A stretch of 21,625 nucleotides of DNA from Planctomycetales bacterium (GCA_007127495.1 SKZG01000375.1:1-21625), one strand, 5' to 3'; positions 13,725-21,625 are shown, counted from the stretch's first letter. Notes: generated by a model not told the origin, from the sequence alone. Numbers and translations are program-made.

Positions 13725-16433
13725 CTACGGCATGAGGACTTGGAGTGCGGCTTCCGGTGTGGGCGCCGCGAGGAGGTGTTCTCGGGCGGGCCCGTCGGCG
13801 GTGCGGAGAAGTTGGGACACCAACTCGGTGTACTCGGCGGCGACCGAAGGCGGCATCAGTGTGAGCACCACGATGCGGACCGGCTCACCGTCGAGCGCAC
13901 CGAACTCGACGCACGACCGCAGTATGGCCATCGCGCTGATCATGCGATCGACGGCGTCGGTGCGCGCGTGCGGAAAGGCCAAGCCCTTTCCGACCGCCGT
14001 GGTCATCGCGGCTTCGCGCTCCAAAACAGACCGCCAAGCCTCGTCGACCGACAGCATCGCCTCGTCACGCGCACACAGCGCCAGCAGGGTGGCAATCACC
14101 TCGTTGCGCGAGATGGGCGCAAGGTCGGTCACCACGCGATCGGGGCTCAGGCTCGACAGCCAGGCGGCGTCGGCCCCGGCGCGGAGCCAGAAGGCGTGTT
14201 TGCGAGGCCGGATCCCCACCCCGGTCAGAACGGCGTACATATCGGCGGCCGAATCGCACGCCAGCAGCGCGGCGCGCCCCTGATCGTTGAGCATCTTGCT
14301 GATCGTCGAGATGAACTGTAGGTAGGGGGCGCTCGCGCGGAGCGGCGAAAGGGTCAGCACGATGATCCGCGACGGCTGCTCGTCGATCGAGGCGAAGTCG
14401 ACCCCGTCAGGCTTCAGGCCCACGGCGCAGGCTAGGCGGGAAACGGCTTCGGTGCGGGCGTGCGGAAGCGCGATGCCGCTTTGCAGCCCGGTCGAAAGAT
14501 TGTGTTCGCGGCTCAGGACGGCTTCCAGTGCCGCCTTGCGGTCGGCTACCACTCCGGTGGCGCAAATCGCGTCGAGCAGTTCCTCGATGACGCCCTCGCG
14601 CGTGTCGGCTTGCAGGCGGGGTCGCAACGAGTCCACTTGCAAATACCCGCGCAGCAGCGCCTGCGCCGGCAGTTCAGGGGCGCCCTCGGCCGCGGCCGTT
14701 TGCAGGCCGCGTTGGATGGCGCGCGCGTCGAGCGGCCGGCGCAATTCGCGGATGGTTTGCTCCACGGCGGCCACCACTTCCACCATGGCCGTGTGGACGA
14801 AAACGATCTCGCGCTGCTGGCACGTGAATACCACCTCGTTGCCTGCGGCGCGCAAGCCGATCAGCACGTCGTCCTTGCACAACTGATACAGCCCTTCCTC
14901 GCGATCGACCGGGTGGACGTAGAACCCCTCGGACTCGAAACTCGCCGCCAGCTTGTCAGCCAACATGGCCACGACGGCACGCGACGGGAACCGGAAGACG
15001 ATTTCGCGGTCTTCACTAGGCGGTGGCGGCCGGCGCACCCCCGGCTCCGAGCCGCGAAAGGCGAGGATCATCAGCGGGGGCGCCGTGACCGCCGAGAGCA
15101 ACGTCACCGCCACGATGATGCCGAGAATCTCCTGAGTCAGCACGCCGGCTGCCAGCGCCGTGCCCGCCATGAGCAAGGCGATTTCGCCACGGGGCAGCAT
15201 GCCGGCGCCGATCCGAAACCCACCGCGAAGCGTGAACCCCGCCAGCATGGGCGGCAACCCGCAACCCACCAGCTTGGTCAGCGCCGCGACGGCGAAGAAG
15301 ACGACTCCGAGGACCATCATGTGTGGGCTGAGCAGTTGACGCACGTCGACGAGCATACCCATCACCACGAAGAAGACGGGCACGAGCATGACCTGGAGCA
15401 CGTGCAGCCGCTCGACGATGACGTTTCGCAGGTCGGTTTTCGACAGGGACAGCCCGGTCACATAGGCGCCGACGATCATGGCCAGCCCCGCCCCCTCGAA
15501 CAAGCCCGACACGATCAACGCCAACCCGAGCGACATGACGGCAATGACGGTGGGGCGCCGGAAGAGCTTCAGTAGTCCGCCGACCCAGCGTGCGGCCATG
15601 AGGCCCAGGGCCGTGGCCGCCGCTGAAAGGACCACCGCCTGCACGGCGATGCGCAGTACGATGGACCACTGCACTCCTTGCCCCGGATGCTCCGAGGCTG
15701 CGATCACCCCGAGCGAGACGGCCAGCAAGACCACGCCCAACAGGTCGTCGATGACCGCGCCGGAGAGGATGGTCACGCCTTCGGGGGTATCGAGCTTGCG
15801 CTGTTCGGCCAGGGTTCGCGACGAGATGCCCACCGACGTGGCCGTGAAGATGACGCCGACCATCAGGCACAGCGGGTCCAGGAAGCCGAGTTCGCGTCCG
15901 ACCACTTGCGGCGCCAGCGCCACGGTTAAGAGGTTGCCCCCGAGAAACGACACGGTCACGCCGCCCACGCCCACCAGAGCGCCGGCCACCGAGTAGCGGA
16001 GGAATAGCCGCAGGTCGGTTTCCAGGCCGACCATGAACAGGAGGACCACGGCCGCCAAGGCCCCCACGCCGTACAATTCGGGACTGACCGGAATCTCGCC
16101 CACGCGCACGCCGTACGGCACAAAGAACAATCCGTGAGGGAATCCTGGGATCGGCACGCCGCCGAGCAGGTAGGGGCTGATGATCAGGCCGGCCGACAGC
16201 TCGCCCAATACGGCCGGCAGCCGCACGCGTTCGAACGCCAGCCCGACCAGCCGGGCCATGAACAGCACCACGCCAAGCTGGAGCACGAGGACCATCATGC
16301 GGTGGGTCAGGTTCGTCGATGGGCCGACGAGCGCGCCGCCCCCCTCGACGGCGCCCACCGGCGCGCTACAGGCCGCCCAGGCCAGCGCGGCCGGAAGTGC
16401 CCTTCTCCAGATCGTCGAGGCGAGATGTGCCAT
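13725..16433 (-). CDS. Kef/NapA-type cation:proton antiporter with two C-terminal PTS EIIA domains
   Basis: The 902-residue inner-membrane protein starts with a hydrophobic, possibly cleaved leader. Residues about 44-460 form a CPA2 (Na+/H+ exchanger-like) domain of roughly 12 segments, with LPAVLGELSAGLIISP, FMVGLETD, FTATSVGIS and the paired aspartates D229-D230 in GAVIDDLLG, expected to exchange H+ for Na+ or K+. An uncharacterised cytoplasmic stretch (475-590) follows, then two EIIA domains of the fructose/nitrogen-PTS type with phospho-acceptor histidines His658 (GIALPHAR) and His822 (GLAFPHAR). No EIIB or EIIC is nearby, so these are probably regulatory. The ATG at 16433 was chosen because the signal-like leader follows it; the frame is open to 16529. 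The leader DNA is highly structured. Confidence 0.92.
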   Translation of the reverse strand: MAHLASTIWRRALPAALAWAACSAPVGAVEGGGALVGPSTNLTHRMMVLVLQLGVVLFMARLVGLAFERVRLPAVLGELSAGLIISPYLLGGVPIPGFPHGLFFVPYGVRVGEIPVSPELYGVGALAAVVLLFMVGLETDLRLFLRYSVAGALVGVGGVTVSFLGGNLLTVALAPQVVGRELGFLDPLCLMVGVIFTATSVGISSRTLAEQRKLDTPEGVTILSGAVIDDLLGVVLLAVSLGVIAASEHPGQGVQWSIVLRIAVQAVVLSAAATALGLMAARWVGGLLKLFRRPTVIAVMSLGLALIVSGLFEGAGLAMIVGAYVTGLSLSKTDLRNVIVERLHVLQVMLVPVFFVVMGMLVDVRQLLSPHMMVLGVVFFAVAALTKLVGCGLPPMLAGFTLRGGFRIGAGMLPRGEIALLMAGTALAAGVLTQEILGIIVAVTLLSAVTAPPLMILAFRGSEPGVRRPPPPSEDREIVFRFPSRAVVAMLADKLAASFESEGFYVHPVDREEGLYQLCKDDVLIGLRAAGNEVVFTCQQREIVFVHTAMVEVVAAVEQTIRELRRPLDARAIQRGLQTAAAEGAPELPAQALLRGYLQVDSLRPRLQADTREGVIEELLDAICATGVVADRKAALEAVLSREHNLSTGLQSGIALPHARTEAVSRLACAVGLKPDGVDFASIDEQPSRIIVLTLSPLRASAPYLQFISTISKMLNDQGRAALLACDSAADMYAVLTGVGIRPRKHAFWLRAGADAAWLSSLSPDRVVTDLAPISRNEVIATLLALCARDEAMLSVDEAWRSVLEREAAMTTAVGKGLAFPHARTDAVDRMISAMAILRSCVEFGALDGEPVRIVVLTLMPPSVAAEYTELVSQLLRTADGPAREHLLAAPTPEAALQVLMP

Positions 16434-16443
16434 GGTGTGAAGT

Positions 16444-16519
16444 CTTTCTGAAATCGCTGTTGGAGCAATGTCTGCGGTTCGCCAAGTGCCGCATTGCTCC
16501 AACCGGCCACCGCAGAAAG
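16444..16519. promoter_or_regulatory. Nested long inverted repeat in the antiporter leader
   Basis: Outer arms CTTTCTG/CAGAAAG (16444-16450 and 16513-16519) and perfect 12-bp inner arms GTTGGAGCAATG/CATTGCTCCAAC (16459-16470 and 16492-16503) enclose a 21-nt loop. The structure begins 10 bp upstream of the antiporter ATG. A TACAAT hexamer on the minus strand (16619 to 16614) could serve as the -10, which would put the whole structure in the 5' leader. It may be a cis-acting RNA structure or a protein-binding palindrome. Confidence 0.55.
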
Positions 16520-16782
16520 CATTTGCCAAGCCTTCTCCATGGTGTCCGTGAAGCGCGCACGCGAATGGGCCAAGCCAAGCCTGGGAACCAACTCGAACCG
16601 CTAGACGTCAGACATTGTACGCCGAATTCCGAAGCGCAACAGAGACAAACGCAGCAGCTTGCGAGTTTCGTCAGCCCACCGCATGTGGGTATCCCATATC
16701 CCCACATTTGCCCCGGAAAAGAGGGGGAACCGATGGGGAGCGAACCCGCAAACCGATGCCATCGGCGGCTTTCCAAAAAAAA

Positions 16783-16883
16783 GGCTCTCCCGTTTCTAGG
16801 TGCAGGCCGCGTAGTGTGGTAGGCACACGCCGCTGTGCCGTCCCGAAAACAAGGGATGTGCTGCACCCAGAAACGGAAGAGCC
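16783..16883. repeat. Dispersed palindromic repeat, copy C
   Basis: Inverted ends of 23 bp match at 21 positions (16783-16805 against 16861-16883). The core GGCACA..TGTGCC at 16822-16839 runs opposite to copies A and B. A-runs flank both sides (16775-16782 and 16885-16891), resembling the A/T runs beside copy A. It lies in the 579-bp divergent gap between the antiporter and the coiled-coil operon, which otherwise holds the antiporter leader and the ribosome-binding site of the next gene. Confidence 0.85.
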
Positions 16884-17012
16884 CAAAAAAAGTTCAAGAT
16901 GCGGCGACCGGCGGCGAAGTACCCCTGTGTGCAGTGCCCCTCGGTGGGCGCTGTAGTGTGCGCGGGTTCGTTTCACCCCTTTCAAGTGGTATTGAAGAAG
17001 GAGGAGTTTGTC

Positions 17013-17813
17013 ATGGTCCGGAAAGCGATTCTCGTGTTGGGCGGGCTGGTGCTCGTCACGGTGGTGCTGTTCGGCACCAATGTCAGGAGTTACCTCCGCA
17101 CGTCCGGAGGGTATGTGAAGCAAGCGGTGCAGGACAGCGTGCCCGTCGAATTCCAGATCGACCGGGCGCGGAATATGATTCGCGACCTCGCGCCCGAGGT
17201 GCGCAAGAACCTGCACGTGATCGCTCGCGAGGAAGTCGAGGTCAAGCGGCTGGAAGAGCGTCTTGAACGGTCCAAGGAGCGGTTGGCCCAGGAGAAGCGC
17301 CAAATCATTCGGCTGACCGATGATTTGGCCCAGGGCAAGGACACGTACACCTATGCCGGGCGCACCTATGGGGCTGATCAGGTCAGGGCCGACCTGGCCA
17401 ATCGGTTCAACCGTTATAAGACGGGCGATGCCACGCTGGCGAGTCTTGAGCAGATCCACGCCGCACGGCAGCGGAGCCTGCAAGCGGCGCGGCAGCGGCT
17501 CGACGGCATGTTGGCCGCACGGCGGCAGCTTGAAGTCGAAGTGGAGAATCTCGAGGCCCGACGGCAGATGATCGCCGCCGCCCAAACCACCAGTCAGTTC
17601 CACTTCGACGACAGCCGGCTTGGCCGCGTGAAGGCATTGATGTCCGACCTGCGTACGCGGCTCGACGTGGCCGACCAATTGGTGCAGGCCGAGACCGAAT
17701 TCCATCCGGAAATCCCGTTGGATCAGCCCAGCCCGGACAACGTGATCGAACAGATTTCCGAGTACTTCGGCCGTCGGACGGCGACCGAGGCCGACTTGGC
17801 CGACAGCCGGTAA
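17013..17813 (+). CDS. Membrane-anchored coiled-coil protein, first gene of signalling operon
   Basis: A 266-residue protein with one N-terminal membrane segment (about 5-22, KAILVLGGLVLVTVVLF) and no lipobox. Two long heptad-rich helical stretches follow (about 68-108 and 143-225, e.g. VEVKRLEERLERSKERLAQE), separated by a tyrosine-rich turn (TYTYAGRTYG). The C-terminus is acidic and probably disordered. AAGGAGG lies 9 nt before the ATG at 17013, which settles the start against an open frame reaching back to 16899. The next gene follows within 25 bp. I recall similar proteins beside kinase genes in planctomycetes but cannot name a family. It could act as a structural or signal-transmitting rod on the membrane; function is unknown. 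Confidence 0.85.
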   Translation: MVRKAILVLGGLVLVTVVLFGTNVRSYLRTSGGYVKQAVQDSVPVEFQIDRARNMIRDLAPEVRKNLHVIAREEVEVKRLEERLERSKERLAQEKRQIIRLTDDLAQGKDTYTYAGRTYGADQVRADLANRFNRYKTGDATLASLEQIHAARQRSLQAARQRLDGMLAARRQLEVEVENLEARRQMIAAAQTTSQFHFDDSRLGRVKALMSDLRTRLDVADQLVQAETEFHPEIPLDQPSPDNVIEQISEYFGRRTATEADLADSR

Positions 17814-17837
17814 CCAGCCCTGGGGAGACACCACACC

Positions 17838-18434
17838 ATGAGTTCGCGGCACGGTGAAAAGTTTATGCTGTGGATCGACGGGGTGGGCGGCTACTCGGTA
17901 TGCATGGCCGACGCGGTGGTTCTCGGCCAGCCAAGCGGCAAGAACGGAGTGGCCGTCCCCATCCTGGGCAACCTGTCCGGCCGGCACGCAAGGATTCGAC
18001 GCGACGGCGAGGCGTACCTGATCGAAGCCATGCACCGAACCTACGTCCATGGAGAAGCGGTCAACCGAATCGCTCCGCTCGACGATGGCAGCATCATCAC
18101 GCTGGGCGATTCGGTGCAGCTTCGATTTTGGCGCCCTCACGTCCTGAGCGCCACGGCCCGGCTCGATTTCGTCAGCCGGCACCGGACCGAGCCGGGCGTC
18201 GACGCCGTCCTGCTCATGGCCCATTCGTGCCTTCTGGGGCCCAAGCCGAACAGCCACGTGGTGTGCGAAGCCTGGACGGATGAGTTGGTTCTGTATCGGC
18301 ACGGGTACGAGTTGTACTGCCGGTGTCGGAGTCGGGCGACGTTTGAAGTCGACGGACTGGAATGCCGGCGCCACGCCCGCGTCGGACGAGGCATGCGGAT
18401 TGCCGGCGACCAGTTTGCCGTGGCAATCGAATGA
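17838..18434 (+). CDS. FHA-domain protein
   Basis: A 198-residue soluble protein with an N-terminal forkhead-associated domain (about 10-100). Recognisable positions are Gly30 (VVLGQ), Ser47 and Arg49-His50 (LSGRHARI), TYVHGEAV (69-76) and DGSIITLGDSVQLRF (83-97). FHA domains bind phosphothreonine peptides, so the kinase encoded next or its substrate is a likely partner. The usual Asn of the V-N-G turn is His71 here. The C-terminal half (about 140-198) resembles the last strands of a second, degraded FHA domain (VLYRHGYELY..FEVDG..GRGMRIAGDQFAVAI). GGGGAGA precedes the ATG at 17838. It lies between the coiled-coil and kinase genes on the same strand. Confidence 0.85.
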   Translation: MSSRHGEKFMLWIDGVGGYSVCMADAVVLGQPSGKNGVAVPILGNLSGRHARIRRDGEAYLIEAMHRTYVHGEAVNRIAPLDDGSIITLGDSVQLRFWRPHVLSATARLDFVSRHRTEPGVDAVLLMAHSCLLGPKPNSHVVCEAWTDELVLYRHGYELYCRCRSRATFEVDGLECRRHARVGRGMRIAGDQFAVAIE

Positions 18435-18600
18435 CGCCCGCGGGGGGGAAGTTGCCGCGACAGGCCCGTACGCACCCCGTCCCGCGACGTTGAGGTTGTG
18501 TTAGAATCAAGGAAACCGCTCGCGGGGCGAAGCGAAGGGGAAGCCCCCATGAACGGTTAGGAATCAAGCGAAGTCGAACATTCAGGATCAGGTGGCCGTC
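18435..18600 (+). other. Intergenic region upstream of the kinase gene
   Basis: This 166-bp gap within the operon contains TAGAAT (18502-18507), a possible -10 without a good -35, and short G/C-rich inverted stretches (for example GGGGAAGCCCC near 18537-18547). An internal promoter for the kinase and the last gene is possible but weakly supported. Confidence 0.3.
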
Positions 18601-20595
18601 ATGGACCTCGAGGGGCGCAATACCGCCGAATTCGCCAGCCCGCCGGCCGGTTCGCTCGCCTCCGGTCGTCCGGCCCGATTCGTGTACCCCAGCGGCGCGC
18701 GGCCGTTGGCCGGATATACGATCAAGCGTGGGATCGGCCAGGGCGGGTTCGGCGAGATCTACTTCGCGCTGAGCGATTCCGGCAAGGAAGTTGCCCTGAA
18801 ACTCATCCGCCGCAACCTCGACGTCGAGTTGCGCGGTATCCGCCACTGCTTGAACCTGAATCACCCCAACCTGCTGAGCCTGTACGATATCCGTCAGGAC
18901 GACCGGGGCGATACCTGGGTCGTGATGGAATATGTGGCCGGCGAGAGCCTCGAGGAAGCCCTGCGCAGCCATGCCGACGGGCTGCCAGGCGAGGTCGCGG
19001 TGGCTTGGTTCCATGGCATTGCCGCGGCCGTGGCTTACCTGCACAGTCGCGGCATTGTCCATCGCGACCTGAAGCCGGGCAATATCTTCTCCAGTGAAGG
19101 CGTGGTGAAGGTGGGCGACTATGGGCTGTCGAAGTTCCTCTCGTGCAGCCGCCGCAGCGGGCATACCGAAAGCGTCGGCACCGTCCATTACATGGCGCCG
19201 GAGGTAGCCAACGGCCGCTACGGCAAGGAAATCGATATTTACGCGCTGGGCATTATCCTGTACGAGTTGCTGACCGGCCGCGTGCCATTCGATGGCGAGA
19301 GCGTCGGCGAGGTGCTCATGAAGCACCTGACCGCCCTGCCCGACCTCGCTCCTTTGGCGGAACCCTACCGGAGCGTAATTGCCAAGGCCCTGGAAAAGGA
19401 CCCGGAAAAACGATACCGCTCCGTCGACCTCATGCTGGCCGCGCTGCCCTCGCCCAACCGCATGCCGCCGGGCTCGGGCCGGTTGCCATCCGGCGGGTTT
19501 TCGGCTGGAAACGATTCGGGCGCGAGGCCGCCGCAGCCGGTCACGGCCGTCGCGGTCGACGAAGAGCCGATTTGGCTCGCGGTGCGCGACGGTGTCGCCA
19601 GGTTGCATCACACGTGGCAGGCCGCAAACCTGAGTACGCCGGTGCGCGTGGTGCTCATCCTGGTCGGACTGTTCGTGTTGCTCACCAACGTGGTCCCGCT
19701 GATGCCCATCGTCATCGGTCTCTTGGCCGTTTATGGAGCGTATCGGCTCATTCGTTCGCTGGTGCTGTCTTCCACGCCACCTCGCGACCGCGGGTTGCCG
19801 CCGGCCGTCGCGCCGCCACCGGAGCTGGAGGCGATGCTGCACGGGGCCGCGCCCACGCCGCCGGCGCGCCCGATTGCACGCCATAGCTCGCGCCGTGCGG
19901 GGCATCGCGAAAGCGAGCAGGCCGTGGCCGCCCCGGTGGTCAAATCGCCCCGCGAGCGCGTGGCCGACCTGCTGGCGTCCATGCTTGGCAGCGTTCTTGT
20001 GGTGGGCGTCACCTGCCTGGTACTCGCGCTCCTGCACAGCTTCCACGCTGAGACGATGCGCCTGGAGCAAGCCGCCTGGCTGCTGACGGTCGGGCTGGCG
20101 GGCACGTGGGCGGTCCTCATTCCATCGAAGCTGTGGGAAGGCACCGACGGCGAGCCGATCCTGCGCCGCTTTGCGATGATGGTGATTGGGCTGGTGGTGG
20201 GCCTATTCGCGTTTCATACGGGGCAGTTCCTCCTGGTCCATTTGGCGCCCGCGGCCGGCTTTCCGATGCCGCCTGCCTATGAATTGCCCTCAGGCTTCTA
20301 CGGTGCCGACGGCCGCCCGCTGCTGATGGCCTACCTGGCCGCCTTCGGCACCTTCTTTGTCGTGATTCGCTGGTGGCGGCAGGCCGATCCGTTGCGGCCG
20401 GCTCGCCTCCGGTTCTGGCCGGTCATCCTGTGCGTGCTCGTGGCGGGTTTCGTGGCCGGGTTGTGGCGATTCCCTCAAGCCTGGCTGCCCATGGTGGCCG
20501 CCATCATGGCCATCGCGGTGCAGTTGAGCAGCCCGTGGATATCGCGTCACGAGCGCCGCCGCCTGGAGGGGCATCGCGCCGGGCAGGTGCACTGA
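18601..20595 (+). CDS. Serine/threonine protein kinase with polytopic membrane C-terminus
   Basis: A 664-residue Hanks-type kinase. Domain order: short N-terminus, kinase domain (about 39-283), Pro/Gly-rich linker, one hydrophobic hairpin (about 347-385), a basic loop, then about six more membrane segments (457-480, 492-508, 523-545, 573-592, 605-623, 628-645). Kinase motifs are complete: glycine loop GQGGFGE (46-52), Lys68 in VALKL, HRDLKPGN with Asp156, metal site D173 in DYG (instead of DFG), and APE (199-201), so it is expected to be active. There are no PASTA repeats; the sensor may be the membrane part. The ATG at 18601 has AGGTGG 5 nt upstream; GTG at 18592 is an alternative. The FHA protein encoded upstream is a likely phospho-reader. 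Confidence 0.93.
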   Translation: MDLEGRNTAEFASPPAGSLASGRPARFVYPSGARPLAGYTIKRGIGQGGFGEIYFALSDSGKEVALKLIRRNLDVELRGIRHCLNLNHPNLLSLYDIRQDDRGDTWVVMEYVAGESLEEALRSHADGLPGEVAVAWFHGIAAAVAYLHSRGIVHRDLKPGNIFSSEGVVKVGDYGLSKFLSCSRRSGHTESVGTVHYMAPEVANGRYGKEIDIYALGIILYELLTGRVPFDGESVGEVLMKHLTALPDLAPLAEPYRSVIAKALEKDPEKRYRSVDLMLAALPSPNRMPPGSGRLPSGGFSAGNDSGARPPQPVTAVAVDEEPIWLAVRDGVARLHHTWQAANLSTPVRVVLILVGLFVLLTNVVPLMPIVIGLLAVYGAYRLIRSLVLSSTPPRDRGLPPAVAPPPELEAMLHGAAPTPPARPIARHSSRRAGHRESEQAVAAPVVKSPRERVADLLASMLGSVLVVGVTCLVLALLHSFHAETMRLEQAAWLLTVGLAGTWAVLIPSKLWEGTDGEPILRRFAMMVIGLVVGLFAFHTGQFLLVHLAPAAGFPMPPAYELPSGFYGADGRPLLMAYLAAFGTFFVVIRWWRQADPLRPARLRFWPVILCVLVAGFVAGLWRFPQAWLPMVAAIMAIAVQLSSPWISRHERRRLEGHRAGQVH

Positions 20596-20668
20596 GAAGT
20601 TTCCCGGGAAAGGTGGACGGGAGAAACGAGGAAAAGCAGTTGGATCGGAAAGCGAGAAGGGACCAAAA

Positions 20669-21613
20669 ATGGCGATAACGATACTACCGATCTTCCTTCT
20701 GTTCGGCCTGATTCTCCTTGGCGGGATCGTCGGACTGGTGCTCCTGCTGGTCCATCCCAAAACGCGCGTCGTCACTGGTGTATTGCTGCTGTCCATTGGA
20801 GGGCTGTTCGCACTGTTGTTTGTCCCGGCCGCACTGTTTTGGGGTGTCCAGTCCGATAGCGTAGTGGAAATGCGAGAAATGGAAATGCGTCGCGAGCACT
20901 CGTTGCGCGACGCCTATGTCGTGGCGCCGGAAGGGCCTCCGCCGCTCGCCGCCGAACTGGACTCCGACTCAGCGCCCGGTGAAGCGCCCGCGTGGGTTGA
21001 GGGCAGGAGTACTTGGACCCTTGAGGACGCCTACTGGGCGCGCGTTCGCGTGGGGCCCTACCCGCGCGACGAGGCGGAGCCGTCCATCAACCAGCCCCTG
21101 CCGCGCGCGGTGGCGCCCGACGAGTTGCGGCAGATGATCGCTCGCGACCTGCTGCTGCGAGAGATGTTCCAGGAGGCCGTCAACCGAGCGGTGGCGCAGT
21201 ACACGTTGTATCTCGAGCCGGAGCATTCGGCTCGTCTCGAGCTACCGGTGGACTTCGTGCTCGGACAGCTCGTTGCCGAGACGTGGCAGTCGGCAGCGGC
21301 CGGGCCCGATGCCATTCCCTTGGAGCCGGTATCGGAATATGCCGACATGGTGAACTTGCATGTACTTCTGAAGTTCGACGCCGCTGCCCGCCGCCACATT
21401 TCGGCCCTCTGGAGAGACGCCGTGGTCCAAGCCCGCACGGGGACAATTGCGCGCTGGTTGATCGGCCTCGTCGCCCTGATGGCGGTGATTCTCGGCTACC
21501 TGAGAATCGACCTGGCAACCCGCGGCCGGTACCGGGGCCGGTTGCGGTGTGCCGCCGCCTTCGCCATACTGGTGGTGGTTGCGGCCGCGTTAGTCGCCGT
21601 GTGGAAGGTTTAA
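20669..21613 (+). CDS. Membrane protein of unknown function, last gene of kinase operon
   Basis: A 314-residue protein with two N-terminal membrane segments (about 4-28 and 34-57), a central hydrophilic region of about 200 residues, and two C-terminal segments (about 260-280 and 292-312). The central region starts with a charged stretch (EMREMEMRREHSLRD), continues through a Pro/Asp/Ala-rich linker, and then has helical blocks (DELRQMIARDLLLREMFQEAVNRAV). By topology the central part is one large loop on one side of the membrane. AAGGGA precedes the ATG by about 6 nt. It follows the kinase by 73 bp on the same strand and may be its substrate or sensor partner. I do not recognise a family. The window ends 12 bp after its stop. 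Confidence 0.82.
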   Translation: MAITILPIFLLFGLILLGGIVGLVLLLVHPKTRVVTGVLLLSIGGLFALLFVPAALFWGVQSDSVVEMREMEMRREHSLRDAYVVAPEGPPPLAAELDSDSAPGEAPAWVEGRSTWTLEDAYWARVRVGPYPRDEAEPSINQPLPRAVAPDELRQMIARDLLLREMFQEAVNRAVAQYTLYLEPEHSARLELPVDFVLGQLVAETWQSAAAGPDAIPLEPVSEYADMVNLHVLLKFDAAARRHISALWRDAVVQARTGTIARWLIGLVALMAVILGYLRIDLATRGRYRGRLRCAAAFAILVVVAAALVAVWKV

Positions 21614-21625
21614 TAGAACCAGTCA

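Noticed and set aside
16307..16540. 77-codon frame on the minus strand overlapping the antiporter start
   Set aside because: Its composition is somewhat protein-like, but it overlaps 127 bp of a certain gene in another frame and is partly formed by the inverted repeat. There is not enough evidence for a separate gene; it is noted as a possible leader peptide in the findings.

Overview
The window looks like a piece of a GC-rich bacterial chromosome, most likely from a planctomycete (Pirellulales-like). This is an inference from gene content: a DUF1207-type beta-barrel protein, a bifunctional PutA with a C-terminal extension, a rubredoxin/FMN-glutamate-synthase-like protein, a Kef-type antiporter carrying two PTS-EIIA domains, and a coiled-coil/FHA/Ser-Thr-kinase/membrane-protein operon. 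Shine-Dalgarno motifs are present on some genes and absent on others. No rRNA, tRNA, CRISPR array or transposase gene was found.

Left part (1-9.9 kb), mainly metabolism: the 3' part of putA (+); a small BON-domain gene (-); serA (-), bracketed by two copies of a dispersed palindromic repeat; a TPR lipoprotein gene (-); then, divergently, gcvPB (+) and a lipoate-ligase/LipM-like acyltransferase gene (+), separated by a 19-unit heptanucleotide tandem repeat that contains the gcvPB stop codon; then aroB (-), convergent. serA, gcvPB and the LipM-like gene all bear on serine/glycine/one-carbon metabolism; the acyltransferase would modify GcvH, which is not in the window.

Middle part (9.9-13.7 kb), redox/peroxide stress: a PerR-like Fur-family repressor (-) lies 4 bp upstream of a single long reading frame encoding rubredoxin, an FMN glutamate-synthase-like domain and a complete rubrerythrin. 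An AT-richer linker with a strong internal ribosome-binding site precedes the rubrerythrin ATG, so this is a very recent fusion, a dual-product gene or a sequencing indel. A DUF1207 outer-membrane-type gene (+) is divergent from the repressor.

Right part (13.7-21.6 kb), membrane and signalling: a cation:proton antiporter with tandem EIIA domains (-) has a structured upstream region with a long nested inverted repeat. It is divergent from a four-gene operon (+) encoding a membrane-anchored coiled-coil protein, a small FHA protein with a degenerate second FHA-like half, a Ser/Thr kinase with a polytopic membrane C-terminus, and a four-segment membrane protein. The third copy of the dispersed repeat lies in this divergent intergenic region.

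Most noteworthy are the PerR/rubredoxin-GltS-rubrerythrin module with its in-frame junction, the three-copy palindromic repeat family, the heptamer array at the gcvPB stop codon, and the FHA/kinase membrane operon.
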